A stretch of DNA of 64,000 bases, taken from positions 292,001 through 356,000 of the forward strand of contig NZ_AKWY02000020.1 in NCBI RefSeq assembly GCF_000306255.2, given 5' to 3'. This document shows, one piece after another, positions 37,526-46,930 of this stretch. Each line of letters starts with the position of its first letter. The first letter of the stretch is position 1. The notes under the pieces were generated by a model. That model did not search any database, had not been told where the DNA came from, and saw nothing but the letters and a program-made list of their open reading frames with translations. The position numbers were made by a program, and so were the translations under genes. The DNA comes from Leptospira noguchii serovar Panama str. CZ214. Lineage in GTDB: Bacteria > Spirochaetota > Leptospiria > Leptospirales > Leptospiraceae.

Positions 37526-38849
37526 GAAAATATACTTGAAACACTGAATGTTTCCTCATCTAAAAACCTACACGAAACCTAATCAAAGATCAGTAGTCGG
37601 ACTAAATTCTCGTCTCCATTTTGGAATCGTATGATAGATTGCCTTTTTTCTACACTTTCTTATTTATACATTAGGTGATCGAATTGGCGCAGCTATTTTG
37701 ATTAGATCATCTTGTAGTTGGTTTATTTCATTTTTAATCGAAAAAAGGTCGAGGTTCTTGTAAACTGATTTTATATCTAATTTATTTGTACTTGGAATTT
37801 CTTTTTTTTCTTAGTGGCATATCTGTATCTTTCTCGAAATAACTTAATCACAACCTTTCGTTCCTCTAAAAATAGTTTTTATATTACGGCCCTTACTTAA
37901 AAGAGTACTTCAAATCCATTTTTACAACGTAAAAAAATGCAAGAATTAAGGAGGCCACCGAAAAGATTTGGAACAGGCACAAATAGTATATTCAATTACA
38001 AGCATTTAGGTTACATTTGGAGTAAATTTTTAGATAACGAAACAATGCATGTTTCATACTCGTTTTTCGTGAGGAAAGTTGAGTTACCAATGGTATTTAG
38101 CTTTGATTTACGAATAGATTTTTTATCGTATATCATATTTACAGTCTTTTAGAAAAATATACGACATATGCGAAGTTGGCATTCAGCCAGAGATTTTTAT
38201 AAAAATAAAGAAAGAGTTACAGGCAAAGATTTATTTCAATTTGTGGAATCCATTGCAATGGAAAAAGGATATTTTTTTGGAAATAATATCGCCGGTCATC
38301 TTATTGATGAATTTTCTCATTATAAGATTCACGAGTCTACTCCAGAAAATTACATTTGTTTAGATAATTTAACCGATCTAAAATCGCCTTTCAATGGTTT
38401 TTCTAGATTTTGGATTCTTGAAATTCATTTTATTGATAAGAATAAACAATTTGGAAGTTTTTTGAACAGATTCTAATTTAAGTTGAACAGTATATAACAT
38501 CGGCTACCACTATGCTTCAGGACTTGCCTTCGCTGGGTTATATTCGCTGCTGTCGGATTTAATTTTTCTAAGCTCATTCGAGCCGTTTTTAATCGTATCT
38601 TTACTTATCGTTTTTATTTTTAATTTGGGTCTTGTGCCTTTCTTTTCTGAAAGACCTCTCTTTTTCAGAGACGACTAAATATTGTATATTGTCATTTACT
38701 TTCAAATTCAAAGAGTTTTTTTAGAAAAAATGAGAACGCCACTAAACCGCTAAGTAAATTAACTGCCCAATCGAAAAAGTTCTGATATCTTAGATCAAAT
38801 TTGAACAGTTAATGAAGTTTGTTTGATTAAAAACTTGGTAAAATTGAAT
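37526..38849. other. AT-rich accessory spacer
   Basis: About 1.3 kb with no convincing full gene. Weak frames lie at 37937-38152 and 38168-38476 (the latter listed separately). The block 38497-38570 (ATCGGCTACCACTATGCTTC to GCTGCTGTCGG) is clearly richer in G and C than its surroundings and looks like part of a dispersed element. Confidence 0.45.
38168..38476 (+). CDS. Possible gene fragment, unknown
   Basis: 102 codons with plausible protein composition (NKERVTGKDLFQFVESIAME, then GYFFGNNIAGHLIDEFSH) but no domain, no clear ribosome site and no partner. It may be a remnant left by element or IS insertion. Confidence 0.25.
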   Translation: MRSWHSARDFYKNKERVTGKDLFQFVESIAMEKGYFFGNNIAGHLIDEFSHYKIHESTPENYICLDNLTDLKSPFNGFSRFWILEIHFIDKNKQFGSFLNRF

Positions 38850-38867
38850 TTAGAGCCGGTCTCAAAA

Positions 38868-39242
38868 CTACCTATCAAAAAAGTTAAAAGCAATGATAGA
38901 GCTTGCGAGATAAAGAGATGCAAGATAATTTTCAGATTTTCTTTCCCAACGAATTAGGATAGCCCTGAATCGATTGTGCCAACTGTTAGTTCTTTCAACG
39001 ACCCAACGTCTAGGTTTTCCTTTATATTTACCGATGAGAGGCTTTTCACCTTTTTTCCGAATATGAGATTGAATGTTTCTTCTTTTGATTAAAACTTCTA
39101 TATCTTTGAAATCATAACCTTTATCTAAACAAATATGTTTTGGCTTCTTTCTTCTTTTTCCGGAAAATATTAGGATTGAATTCAACGTATCTTTTACACC
39201 GTGTTTGTCATGAACGTTAGCTCCAGTCAATGTAATTGCCAA
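38868..39242 (-). CDS. IS5-family transposase, ORF B (catalytic C-terminal part)
   Basis: Supplies the second Asp (HICLDKGYDFKDIEVLIKRR) and the Glu (RWVVERTNSWHNRFRAILIR) of the DDE triad. The frame is open upstream of the listed ATG, through LTGKNPTDRAKLGVKRHILT, and joins ORF A by a -1 shift at AAAGGGGG. It is probably not translated from its own start but as an A-B fusion of about 265 residues. Confidence 0.85.
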   Translation of the reverse strand: MAITLTGANVHDKHGVKDTLNSILIFSGKRRKKPKHICLDKGYDFKDIEVLIKRRNIQSHIRKKGEKPLIGKYKGKPRRWVVERTNSWHNRFRAILIRWERKSENYLASLYLASSIIAFNFFDR

Positions 39243-39316
39243 AGGAATTCCATTTCCATCTGTAAGAATATGCCGTTTAACCCCTAATTTGGCACGGTCT
39301 GTAGGGTTTTTCCCAG

Positions 39317-39664
39317 TTAAGCTCCCCCTTTGGGAGCTTTAACCATTGCCGAATCCATCGAAGCCCAGTCCCATGCTATTTGATTCTTTACATCATAATA
39401 TTTTAAAATAGATTTATAAATCTTTTTGAATACTCCTGCTCGTTCCCATTCTTGAAATCTTCTGTGACAAGTTTGGCCTGATCCAAACTCATTCGGAATG
39501 GCACGCCACTGACAGCCTGTTTTCATTCGATAGATGATACCTGACATTACTACTCGTGTTGGTACTCGATTGCGACCTCCTTTCAGATTTACCTTTTCTT
39601 TCGGGATTAATGGGGCTATTTGTTTCCAAAGTGCATCCGGTATCTCTGAATAATATTTGTCCAT
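39317..39664 (-). CDS. IS5-family transposase, ORF A
   Basis: 115 residues: the N-terminal DUF4096-like domain (IPDALWKQIAPLIPKEKVNL, then YRMKTGCQWRAIPNEFGSGQ) and the first catalytic Asp (WASMDSAMVKAPKGG). It terminates right after PKGGA, where AAAGGGGG offers a -1 slip into ORF B, the usual arrangement in the IS427 group. Confidence 0.85.
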   Translation of the reverse strand: MDKYYSEIPDALWKQIAPLIPKEKVNLKGGRNRVPTRVVMSGIIYRMKTGCQWRAIPNEFGSGQTCHRRFQEWERAGVFKKIYKSILKYYDVKNQIAWDWASMDSAMVKAPKGGA

Positions 39665-39772
39665 TTCACATTGATATTATTACCCTTTCTCTCTACAAAC
39701 AGTTTTGAGACCGGCTCTAAGTATAAATATAGTACTTAATATAAATTGAATATAATATTTACTTAAAAAATA

Positions 39773-40114
39773 TTAAGTATTTCCTCCACTTTTCACTTTA
39801 GAAATGAATTCACCTAAAACTTTTAAAATCTCACCCATTTTAAACCAAGAGATTAAAACAATTCCAGAAGCAATAAAAAGACCGTATATACTGATTCCTC
39901 CAAATCCTTCCGATATTTTTGCATCTGGAAATGCCTTTAAAGTATAAAGACCTAATATAAGGAAGAAAAGACCTACAAAAAAAGCTTGGTTTGTAATACG
40001 AAAAAAACTTTTTTCCACTACAATAAAATTATCTAGTTTTTTCTCTAGTTCTTTTGCCTTTGAAGAATCTGGATGTATCTCCAAAAGATCTTTTGCTTTG
40101 AGTTCTTGTTTCAT
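39773..40114 (-). CDS. Small two-helix membrane protein
   Basis: About 113 residues from the ATG at 40114, chosen because GGGG lies 9 nt upstream; an upstream start adds ten residues. A charged N-terminal helix (LKAKDLLEIHPDSSKAKELE) is followed by membrane helices at about 40-58 (AFFVGLFFLILGLYTL) and 70-90 (ISIYGLFIASGIVLISWF). Function unknown. It lies next to the IS, alone on its strand. Confidence 0.5.
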   Translation of the reverse strand: MKQELKAKDLLEIHPDSSKAKELEKKLDNFIVVEKSFFRITNQAFFVGLFFLILGLYTLKAFPDAKISEGFGGISIYGLFIASGIVLISWFKMGEILKVLGEFISKVKSGGNT

Positions 40115-40144
40115 ATTTTTTACCCCAGAAAAAATTTTTGGCAT

Positions 40145-40600
40145 ATCTTGTGTGCCAGATAGATCTTAAAAACTATATTATCAAATAATCTACAAGAGTC
40201 ATCTTAGATTTGCTTTCAAGATTTAGAAGTAAATTTTTTATAATATTCTTTTACAAACATTTATGATCTTTAAGTAAGTCTGATTTTTTATATATCATTG
40301 TATTAATCGATTTAAATTGAATCGTATTTTTAAATTCATCAAACATAAACTCATTACTTTGGTATCGCTTCTTGAAAACTCAAAGATAGATTTACTACTC
40401 GGATGTATGAAGAATAATATCAAAAATTAATGATTGATTTTATAAAAATGTAAAAGAAATTAAAAATTGCACCTAACTTAGAATTCTTGGCTTTTTTGAA
40501 ATAGCTTCTCTATTTTAAACTTTGAAACAAGTTTAGTTTAAATACATCTAGAATGGTAAAAAAACTATTAGGGAGTTTTTAGTAATTCTGTGTATAATTT
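40145..40600. other. AT-rich noncoding spacer
   Basis: 456 bp, no supported gene, RNA or repeat that I can see. Confidence 0.5.
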
Positions 40601-41308
40601 TTATTCTTCAAGTTCTGTACTGAAATCTACGAAAAAGATTTCTCTTGTACTTGTAAGATGCTCTTTCCAGAGAAAAATATATTCATTCCAAGTCCCTCCT
40701 TGCCAGTTTGTAAGAAAATAATACTTATTATAAATAGTATCATAATCTCTGAATATTACACGATCGCCAGATTTCAAACATCCTTCTTGAAGAAGCCAGA
40801 TTTCAAGTGCATTAGAACCGTCATTGTATTTTGGATAGTAAGCATAATTTCCAACTCCTCCAAGCCACCAATTCCAATAATAATTTGGATAAGCAGAAGG
40901 CTCAATTTGTATAAGACCCTCCGTTATACAATTAGGATCACCTTCTTGATATAAATTGAACTTTGTAAATTCTGTGTCGCTTAAACCGTTTACCTTCAGC
41001 CATCCATTTGGTTTTTTAGAATTCGCTTGAACCTTTTTTCCGGTTGCTGCAGATGTCAAAGTCACTCTGTCGTATTTTCTTTTAACTTTAGATTTTTTTA
41101 CAGATCTATCTTTTAAAAGTTTGATTTTTTGATAATCTTCAGGAAATAAAAGCAAGGAATGAAGTAAATTACTTTCAGAAGAATATTGATCTGGTAGACA
41201 ATTTGAAAAGATAAATACCCAGTAAATTATCAAAATTTTTAGATCGATTAGACCCGTTGTATTTTTCTTTTTGAAAAAAAATTGTACCATTTTCATATCA
41301 ATTTCCAT
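40601..41308 (-). CDS. Orphan putative lipoprotein
   Basis: 235 residues. A hydrophobic stretch (LIDLKILIIYWVFIFSNC) ends in a spirochaetal-type lipobox FSN-C at about residue 37; the real start may be the Met at residue 5 or 7. The mature part is rich in Trp and Tyr (YPNYYWNWWLGGVGNYAYYP, TNWQGGTWNEYIFLWKEHL) with two further Cys, and looks like a beta-rich surface domain. No family recognised. It stands alone in AT-rich DNA, suggestive of acquired or fast-evolving surface protein. Confidence 0.55.
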   Translation of the reverse strand: MEIDMKMVQFFFKKKNTTGLIDLKILIIYWVFIFSNCLPDQYSSESNLLHSLLLFPEDYQKIKLLKDRSVKKSKVKRKYDRVTLTSAATGKKVQANSKKPNGWLKVNGLSDTEFTKFNLYQEGDPNCITEGLIQIEPSAYPNYYWNWWLGGVGNYAYYPKYNDGSNALEIWLLQEGCLKSGDRVIFRDYDTIYNKYYFLTNWQGGTWNEYIFLWKEHLTSTREIFFVDFSTELEE

Positions 41309-41514
41309 TTAAAATTTTAATACATTATAACATAATAATTTAAAAAAGTAAATTTATAACATTAGGGTATAATTCCCTATTTAAATGAGCATGTATGTCA
41401 CTTTAGTTCCAAAAAAATATCTATTCTTTTATTTTAGAATAAGCTCTTGGCATAAAAGTTTAAGGGTGTTCGATTTTATTAGTAATTATCAATATTATTT
41501 TTATGTGTCATAGT

Positions 41515-42135
41515 TTAAAATGATTTTACAAAAAGTGAGTTGGCAGTTTCAATTTCTTCGAAATTAAATTGAATACATTCTGTATTTTGAATATTTGAGA
41601 TACTTTTTGTTTTAGGCTTATAAGTCTTTAGCATTCTTTTTATAACAAAGCCATGTGTACATAACGCTATAATGTGATTGGAAAACAGATTGATCATATT
41701 CATTAAGGAAAAATGTATTCTAATATCTGTTTCTTGTTTTGATTCTCCATTTGGAAATCGAAGTGTGTCATATTTAGAATTATGATCATTCCATTTTTTC
41801 CAAAAGTTTTTTCCGAAATAAAAATCCACTTCGTTTATCAATTTTCCTTGCGCCTCTCCCAGAAATACTTCTCTGAAGCCAGAATTCAATATCGGATTTA
41901 GATTCAGTTCGTCAGATATAATTTGACTCGTTTCTTGGGCTCTTTTTAGATCGCTACCAAATAAGACTTCGATTCCTAGACGTTTTAAAACTAACGCTAA
42001 AGATTTTGACTGAAGTTCTCCCCTCATATTAATCGGAACTTCCAGATGTCCTTGAAGCCTTCCTTCTCGATTCCAATCCGTTTCCCCGTGTCTGAAAACA
42101 TATATAATATTTGATTTTTTGAATGTATTCTTCAA
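41515..42135 (-). CDS. cobC: Alpha-ribazole-phosphatase-like histidine phosphatase
   Basis: 206 residues of the phosphoglycerate-mutase-like histidine phosphatase family. IIYVFRHGETDWNREGRLQG carries the catalytic RHG, FGSDLKRAQETSQII is typical, and LCTHGFVIKRML has the second catalytic His. As the last gene of the cobalamin operon it most likely removes the 5'-phosphate from alpha-ribazole-phosphate or adenosylcobalamin-phosphate in lower-ligand assembly. It starts 16 nt after cbiB. Confidence 0.8.
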   Translation of the reverse strand: MKNTFKKSNIIYVFRHGETDWNREGRLQGHLEVPINMRGELQSKSLALVLKRLGIEVLFGSDLKRAQETSQIISDELNLNPILNSGFREVFLGEAQGKLINEVDFYFGKNFWKKWNDHNSKYDTLRFPNGESKQETDIRIHFSLMNMINLFSNHIIALCTHGFVIKRMLKTYKPKTKSISNIQNTECIQFNFEEIETANSLFVKSF

Positions 42136-42151
42136 TTCTTTAATTTCTTTT

Positions 42152-43099
42152 TTACAAAAGATAAACCACTCCTGAATAGATTAAAACGTAAAATGTAAAT
42201 GTTAAAATCGAAGATAGTAAAATTAGTTTGTTGGTTTTAAGAATTTGTTCGATTTGAAATTCTTTTTTTGGATCCCCAAGTTTCGGTTTTATATTTTGAA
42301 CTCCACTGTAAAAGTTAATTCCGCCTAATTGTATTTCTAAAGCTCCTGCTACAGCTGCTTCTGTAAGACCTGAATTTGGGCTTGGATGTTTTTTTCCGTC
42401 TCTTTTTAGAATATATAATGAGTTTTTAAAGTTATAACCTAAAAAGAAAGATGAAAATACAAGTATATAAGATGTAATTCTTGCAGGTAGATAGTTTGCT
42501 AAATCGTCCATTCTTGCCGGAAAACTTCCGAATCTTAAATACTTTTTGTTTTTGTACCCAAAAAGAGAGTCTAACGTGTTGATTGATCGATATAACATGG
42601 CCCATGCAGGTCCACCAAAAACCGCATAAAATAGTGGAGTTGTAATTCCATCTACTAAGTTTTCAGCAGTACTTTCCACACAGGCCCGAATGATCTCAGA
42701 CTCGCTCAAACTTTCCGTATCTCTTGCTACTATTTTAGATACTTTTTTGCGTGCTAGTGAAAGATCGGCTTGCACTAACGCATCGTAAACTTCCTTACTA
42801 TGATCAATCATATCTCGAATTGCAATCGTAGTATAAATAATTATTATAGATAAGAACTCACCTAAAATCCAATGAAGTTGATTCACAAATTTTATAAATA
42901 AAAATGGTATAATAAAAGAAATCAAATATACAAAACAAGAGGTCAAAATTCCAGCCACTTCTTCCGAAGAACAATTGTTTCTAAAAAACTTTTCTAAAGT
43001 TCTTGCTAACTTTCCGATTGCTCTTACCGGATGAGGAAGATTTTTAGGATCTCCTAGAATCAAATCTACAAGAATGGATATGGTAATGCCCCAAGGCAT
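42152..43099 (-). CDS. cbiB: Adenosylcobinamide-phosphate synthase CbiB
   Basis: 315-residue polytopic membrane enzyme that attaches (R)-1-amino-2-propanol-phosphate to adenosylcobyric acid. N-terminal ISILVDLILGDPKNLPHPVR and the central SESEIIRACVESTAENLVDG, TTPLFYAVFGGPAWAMLYRS are family signatures; MDDLANYLPARIT and HPSPNSGLTEAAVAGALEIQ follow. It lies directly behind the CobD-CbiP fusion that makes both of its substrates. Confidence 0.95.
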   Translation of the reverse strand: MPWGITISILVDLILGDPKNLPHPVRAIGKLARTLEKFFRNNCSSEEVAGILTSCFVYLISFIIPFLFIKFVNQLHWILGEFLSIIIIYTTIAIRDMIDHSKEVYDALVQADLSLARKKVSKIVARDTESLSESEIIRACVESTAENLVDGITTPLFYAVFGGPAWAMLYRSINTLDSLFGYKNKKYLRFGSFPARMDDLANYLPARITSYILVFSSFFLGYNFKNSLYILKRDGKKHPSPNSGLTEAAVAGALEIQLGGINFYSGVQNIKPKLGDPKKEFQIEQILKTNKLILLSSILTFTFYVLIYSGVVYLL

Positions 43100-43101
43100 T
43101 C

Positions 43102-45693
43102 TTAGCTGAGTCCCAATTTACGATAGATAAGATTTATATTCAAAGATCGTCTAACGTGTTTGGCTAATTTATCTAAAGACTTTTCTAAATTATAAGAAAC
43201 TTGAACATCGACTAAAGGGGCTTTTCCTTTCCGGATTCTAATTTGATCCAGATATTTCCTGCGAAATTGGTCCTTGTCAAAAATTCCGTGAATATATGTT
43301 CCCCAAATCCTTCCCGTTGAATCACTATGTCCTAACTCTTCGGATTTTTCGTTTAAAAGTATCACATGCGTATTGCCGACGGATTTTGTTTTACCATGAT
43401 GAATTTCGTATCCTTCTACCTCTGTTTTTGTTGGGATATGAGTGGCAAAAACTCTTTTGATAGATTTAATTTTTTCTAATATAGTTTCAATTGGTAAAAG
43501 CGAAATTCCTTGTATATGACCTTGATTACTTTCAATACAATACGGATCGAAAATGTTTTTTCCGAGCATTTGATAACCTCCGCAGATTCCTACTATATCC
43601 GTTTTTTGATTCCGAGATAACGCAAAAATTTTATCTGCTAAACCGACATCGTATAAGTGATTTAAATCAGAGATTACGTTTTTGCTTCCCGGAAGAATCA
43701 AAATGTCCGGTTCTCCTAAATCTTCAGCAGTTCTTACGATCCTAACTCTAACATCTGGTTCGGCTTTAAGTGCGTCTATATCTGTATGATTGGAAATCCT
43801 AGGAATATCGATCAACACAACGTCTAACCTGTCTCCCAACATAGACGTGTCGTATAACGCTCTAGATTTGAATTCCAAAGAATCTTCTTCAGGTAATTCA
43901 AGATTTTTAATATATGGAACAATTCCTATAACTGGTCTATTTGTGTAATCCTCTATATAGTTTATGCCAGTTTTCAAAAGTTCTTTTATTCCACGAAAAC
44001 GGTTGATGACAAAACCAAAAACAAGCTTTCTTTCCCATTCTGTTAGTGTTTCCATCGTTCCTAAAATGGATCCAAATAATCCTCCATGATCTATGTTCCC
44101 TACCAACAATACGTCTGCTTTTGCATATTCCGCCATTCTCATATTAACTATATCATTTTTTTTCAGATTTACTTCAGAAGCGCTACCGGCACCTTCTATT
44201 ATAATTACATTATATTCTGATGAAAGAGAATCATAAGATTTTTTTACTTCTTCAAACGCAATCGATTTGTATTGATCGTAGTTTTTAAAATTCATCGAGT
44301 TTATCACTTTCCCATTGATGATTACTTGAGATTTTTTTTCGCTTGAAGGTTTGAGTAAAATTGGATTCATTCGTACATCGGGGAGAATCTTAGCTGCTTG
44401 CGCTTGTAGTGCTTGTGCCCTGCCGATTTCTTCTCCATTTAAAGTAACAAATGAGTTGAGAGCCATATTTTGAGATTTGAAAGGAGCTACTTTGATGCCA
44501 TCTTGTGCTAGAATTCTACACAACGCAGCAGTCAAAATACTTTTTCCAACGTTAGACGCAGTTCCTTGAAACATAATGGAAGGAGTTTTTTTTGAGAATT
44601 TTAGTTTTTGTCGAGTTCCATAAAATATATTTGAAAATGCATCTATAATTTTTTCATTCTCTTCAGGAATTCGTACTGCAATTCGGATAAAGTTTTTAGA
44701 CAACCCTGAAAAATTTTCGCAATTTCGTACTGCAATTTTATATTTTAGAAGTAATTCTTGGACTAAATTAGATATATTTCTATTACCTAATATTTTAATT
44801 AAAATAAAATTGGTATCGCTTGGAAATGGATTCAAAAATTCTAAATTAGAAAGGTCATATATTAATTTTTCTTTCCAAACTTGCATATTTTGTTTTGAAT
44901 TTTTTATATAATTTTCGTCGTCGATTGCTTTTTCATATACCGAAGCGGCAAGACTATTTACATTCCAAGTGGGTAGTTTTTTAGAAATATTAGAACAAAT
45001 AGAAGAGGAAGCATAACAAATTCCAATTCTTAAACCGGGAAGAGCCAAAATCTTAGTCATAGATTGGATTAGAATCATATTCTCGGTTCTATCTTTAAGA
45101 AAAGAAGATCCTTTCGTACAAAAATGAATAAAGGATTCGTCGATTACAAAAATAGAATTTTGAAATTCTTGTGCGAGTTTTAAAATTTCTATTTTATCGA
45201 GTGTTACCCCGGTGGGGTTGTTCGGATGCCCTAAAAAAATCAAAGCTTTTTGATTTATCTTAGACTTGAGTACATCTCTAACCTCGTCTATATCTAAACG
45301 AAATTGTTTTTCTTCTTTAAGAATAACTTCAACACAAGGAATTTTTCGAAGTGATACTGCCTCTTTGTATCCACTATAACAGGGAACAGCGATTAACGTA
45401 TAATCTGCCTTAACTACAAACGGGATTTGAAGTATAAGTTCGGAAGCTCCGTTCCCTATAACGATTTGATCTGAACATATTTTATATTTTGAATGTATTT
45501 TATTCTTTAAAGAAGTATAATTTGGATCCGGATAAGAAATAAGATCTTCTATCTTAGAATGTAAAAATGGCCTTAACCATTCTGGAAAACCTAATGGATT
45601 TATATTAGCCGAAAAATCTAGAATTTCTTTCGGATTACACCCTACTCTTTTTGAAAGTTCGATCAAATTTCCTCCGTGTTCAAATAAGTTCAT
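43102..45693 (-). CDS. CobD-CbiP fusion: threonine-phosphate decarboxylase + cobyric acid synthase
   Basis: 863 residues. Residues 1-360 are a PLP-dependent CobD (EHGGNLIELSKRVGCNPKEI, LDFSANINPLG, and the Lys loop LIQSMTKILALPGLRIGI) making aminopropanol phosphate. From about residue 370 a complete CbiP/CobQ follows (SIMFQGTASNVGKSILTAAL, FKSQNMALNSFV, then the class I amidotransferase domain with VGICGGYQMLG and the late His of IWGTYIHGIFD), which amidates four side chains of adenosylcobyrinic diamide. The join makes the two branches that meet at CbiB in equal amounts. Fusions of this pair are unusual. Confidence 0.93.
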   Translation of the reverse strand: MNLFEHGGNLIELSKRVGCNPKEILDFSANINPLGFPEWLRPFLHSKIEDLISYPDPNYTSLKNKIHSKYKICSDQIVIGNGASELILQIPFVVKADYTLIAVPCYSGYKEAVSLRKIPCVEVILKEEKQFRLDIDEVRDVLKSKINQKALIFLGHPNNPTGVTLDKIEILKLAQEFQNSIFVIDESFIHFCTKGSSFLKDRTENMILIQSMTKILALPGLRIGICYASSSICSNISKKLPTWNVNSLAASVYEKAIDDENYIKNSKQNMQVWKEKLIYDLSNLEFLNPFPSDTNFILIKILGNRNISNLVQELLLKYKIAVRNCENFSGLSKNFIRIAVRIPEENEKIIDAFSNIFYGTRQKLKFSKKTPSIMFQGTASNVGKSILTAALCRILAQDGIKVAPFKSQNMALNSFVTLNGEEIGRAQALQAQAAKILPDVRMNPILLKPSSEKKSQVIINGKVINSMNFKNYDQYKSIAFEEVKKSYDSLSSEYNVIIIEGAGSASEVNLKKNDIVNMRMAEYAKADVLLVGNIDHGGLFGSILGTMETLTEWERKLVFGFVINRFRGIKELLKTGINYIEDYTNRPVIGIVPYIKNLELPEEDSLEFKSRALYDTSMLGDRLDVVLIDIPRISNHTDIDALKAEPDVRVRIVRTAEDLGEPDILILPGSKNVISDLNHLYDVGLADKIFALSRNQKTDIVGICGGYQMLGKNIFDPYCIESNQGHIQGISLLPIETILEKIKSIKRVFATHIPTKTEVEGYEIHHGKTKSVGNTHVILLNEKSEELGHSDSTGRIWGTYIHGIFDKDQFRRKYLDQIRIRKGKAPLVDVQVSYNLEKSLDKLAKHVRRSLNINLIYRKLGLS

Positions 45694-45716
45694 TGGAGCT
45701 TTTTATTTTGCCTTGT

Positions 45717-46265
45717 TTACCCTTTGATTTTAATAGGAATTCCACTGGACATAAAATAAACATAATCTGCGTTATACGCTATTGTTTGGTTGCAGATTCC
45801 AAGTAAGTCTCTGTAAATTCTACCAGTTTTGTTTTCGGGAACAAGTCCAAGTCCAACCTCGTTACTTACAAATATAACTTGTTTTACCTTGGCGTTTCTA
45901 ATATGTTCCACAAGTTCTGTACAATTTTTTTTAATCGTAGTTTCTTCGATTTTCTTTTTTTCTATTTTAGATTTATATAATAAATTGTTGATCCAGAGAC
46001 TAAGGCAATCGACTACTATAATCGATTTTTCAAAAAAGTATTTGGATTTAAATAGATTCAAAAGATTGAATTCTTCTTCTATAGTTTTCCATATAGAATT
46101 ATCTCTTTCTTTTTTATGCTTTAGAATTCTTTGATTCATTTCTTCGTCAAAAACAGGACAAGTTGCAATAAAGTATTTTTGTCCTTTTATATTTTTTGTA
46201 AGTTCGAGCGCAAAGCGGCTTTTACCACTTCTGCAACCTCCCGTAATCAAAGTGATCGTGGACAT
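45717..46265 (-). CDS. cobU: Adenosylcobinamide kinase / phosphate guanylyltransferase
   Basis: About 182 residues from the ATG at 46265 (MSTITLITGGCRSGKSRFAL). An upstream extension to 46427 is open but overlaps cbiZ heavily and lacks conserved sequence. The P-loop is GGCRSGKS; YFIATCPVFDEEMNQRILKH, CLSLWINNLL and FVSNEVGLGLVPENKTGRIY match CobU/CobP. It makes adenosylcobinamide-GDP. The start lies 19 nt inside the end of cbiZ. Confidence 0.93.
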   Translation of the reverse strand: MSTITLITGGCRSGKSRFALELTKNIKGQKYFIATCPVFDEEMNQRILKHKKERDNSIWKTIEEEFNLLNLFKSKYFFEKSIIVVDCLSLWINNLLYKSKIEKKKIEETTIKKNCTELVEHIRNAKVKQVIFVSNEVGLGLVPENKTGRIYRDLLGICNQTIAYNADYVYFMSSGIPIKIKG

Positions 46266-46930
46266 TCGTATCTTTTTTTTTCTGTTTTGAATCTGCTTTT
46301 TTTCCAATTTGAAATTCCTTGACTTACTGATTGATAAACCGCCTTTCCAATCAGATGTCCTGAAAGTGTGTGTTTTCCAGTATAACGTTTTGTTGAACTG
46401 CGAGAAGGAGATGCAAATGCGATACAATCGGTTCCGGTACCAGTTACAAGTCCGGTCTTACTTTGTATCTTTGCTTCCAATACGGCGAGAGTCCTTGCTT
46501 CAGCAATGAGGGAAATTGCTTCTAAAGAAGTATTCAACTCAAATGGAATAGAACATTGTACGAGTATATTGATTGTTCCATACGAATTAGATTGAAAAGG
46601 TGGATCTCCAATTCTAACCGAGTTACCTAACCCCACTGTAACTACAGATCGAATTGTTAAATTTTGTTTTTCTAATATCACTTCCGAATAGTTTTCAAGA
46701 GGGACACTCGTAAGAAAACCAACTCCATTTCTAGATTCTTTTTTGTGTAATAAACTTCTATAAAAGTAATCGATTGGATCCACTTCTAGAGTTAAATCTT
46801 TATCTTGCACACGATGCCATAAAACACAGTCTACTTGTTCTTTCCAACCTCCTCCGACCACTGCCCAACTAAGAACGTTATGCGGCTCTTCAAAGTTTAC
46901 TTCGAGCCAAGAATTTTTAACGTGAATCAT
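46247..46930 (-). CDS. cbiZ: Adenosylcobinamide amidohydrolase CbiZ
   Basis: About 227 residues from the ATG at 46930, which overlaps the cbiA stop (AAATGA). VVTVGLGNSVRIGDPPF, LTSLEAISLIAEARTLAV-like and TGTGTDCIAFASPS follow the CbiZ pattern. CbiZ cleaves the aminopropanol arm of cobinamides or pseudocobalamin to give cobyric acid for rebuilding. In a de novo operon it suggests remodelling of scavenged corrinoids with the wrong lower ligand. Confidence 0.85.
   Translation of the reverse strand: MIHVKNSWLEVNFEEPHNVLSWAVVGGGWKEQVDCVLWHRVQDKDLTLEVDPIDYFYRSLLHKKESRNGVGFLTSVPLENYSEVILEKQNLTIRSVVTVGLGNSVRIGDPPFQSNSYGTINILVQCSIPFELNTSLEAISLIAEARTLAVLEAKIQSKTGLVTGTGTDCIAFASPSRSSTKRYTGKHTLSGHLIGKAVYQSVSQGISNWKKSRFKTEKKRYECPRSL

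Larger units (their letters stand above)
38853..39717 (-). mobile_element. IS5-family (IS427-group-like) insertion sequence
   Basis: About 865 bp. Terminal inverted repeats GAGCCGGTCTCAAAACT (38853-38869) and AGTTTTGAGACCGGCTC (39701-39717) are perfect over 17 bp, and TA flanks both ends as expected for a 2-bp target duplication. Inside, two frames encode one DDE transposase. The element looks intact and potentially active. Confidence 0.88.

Noticed and set aside
38497..38570. GC-rich block considered as an RNA gene
   Set aside because: There is no tRNA cloverleaf, promoter or terminator; more likely a dispersed repeat fragment.
46265..46427. N-terminal extension of cobU
   Set aside because: It would read through cbiZ in another frame; the conserved protein begins at MSTITLITGG.
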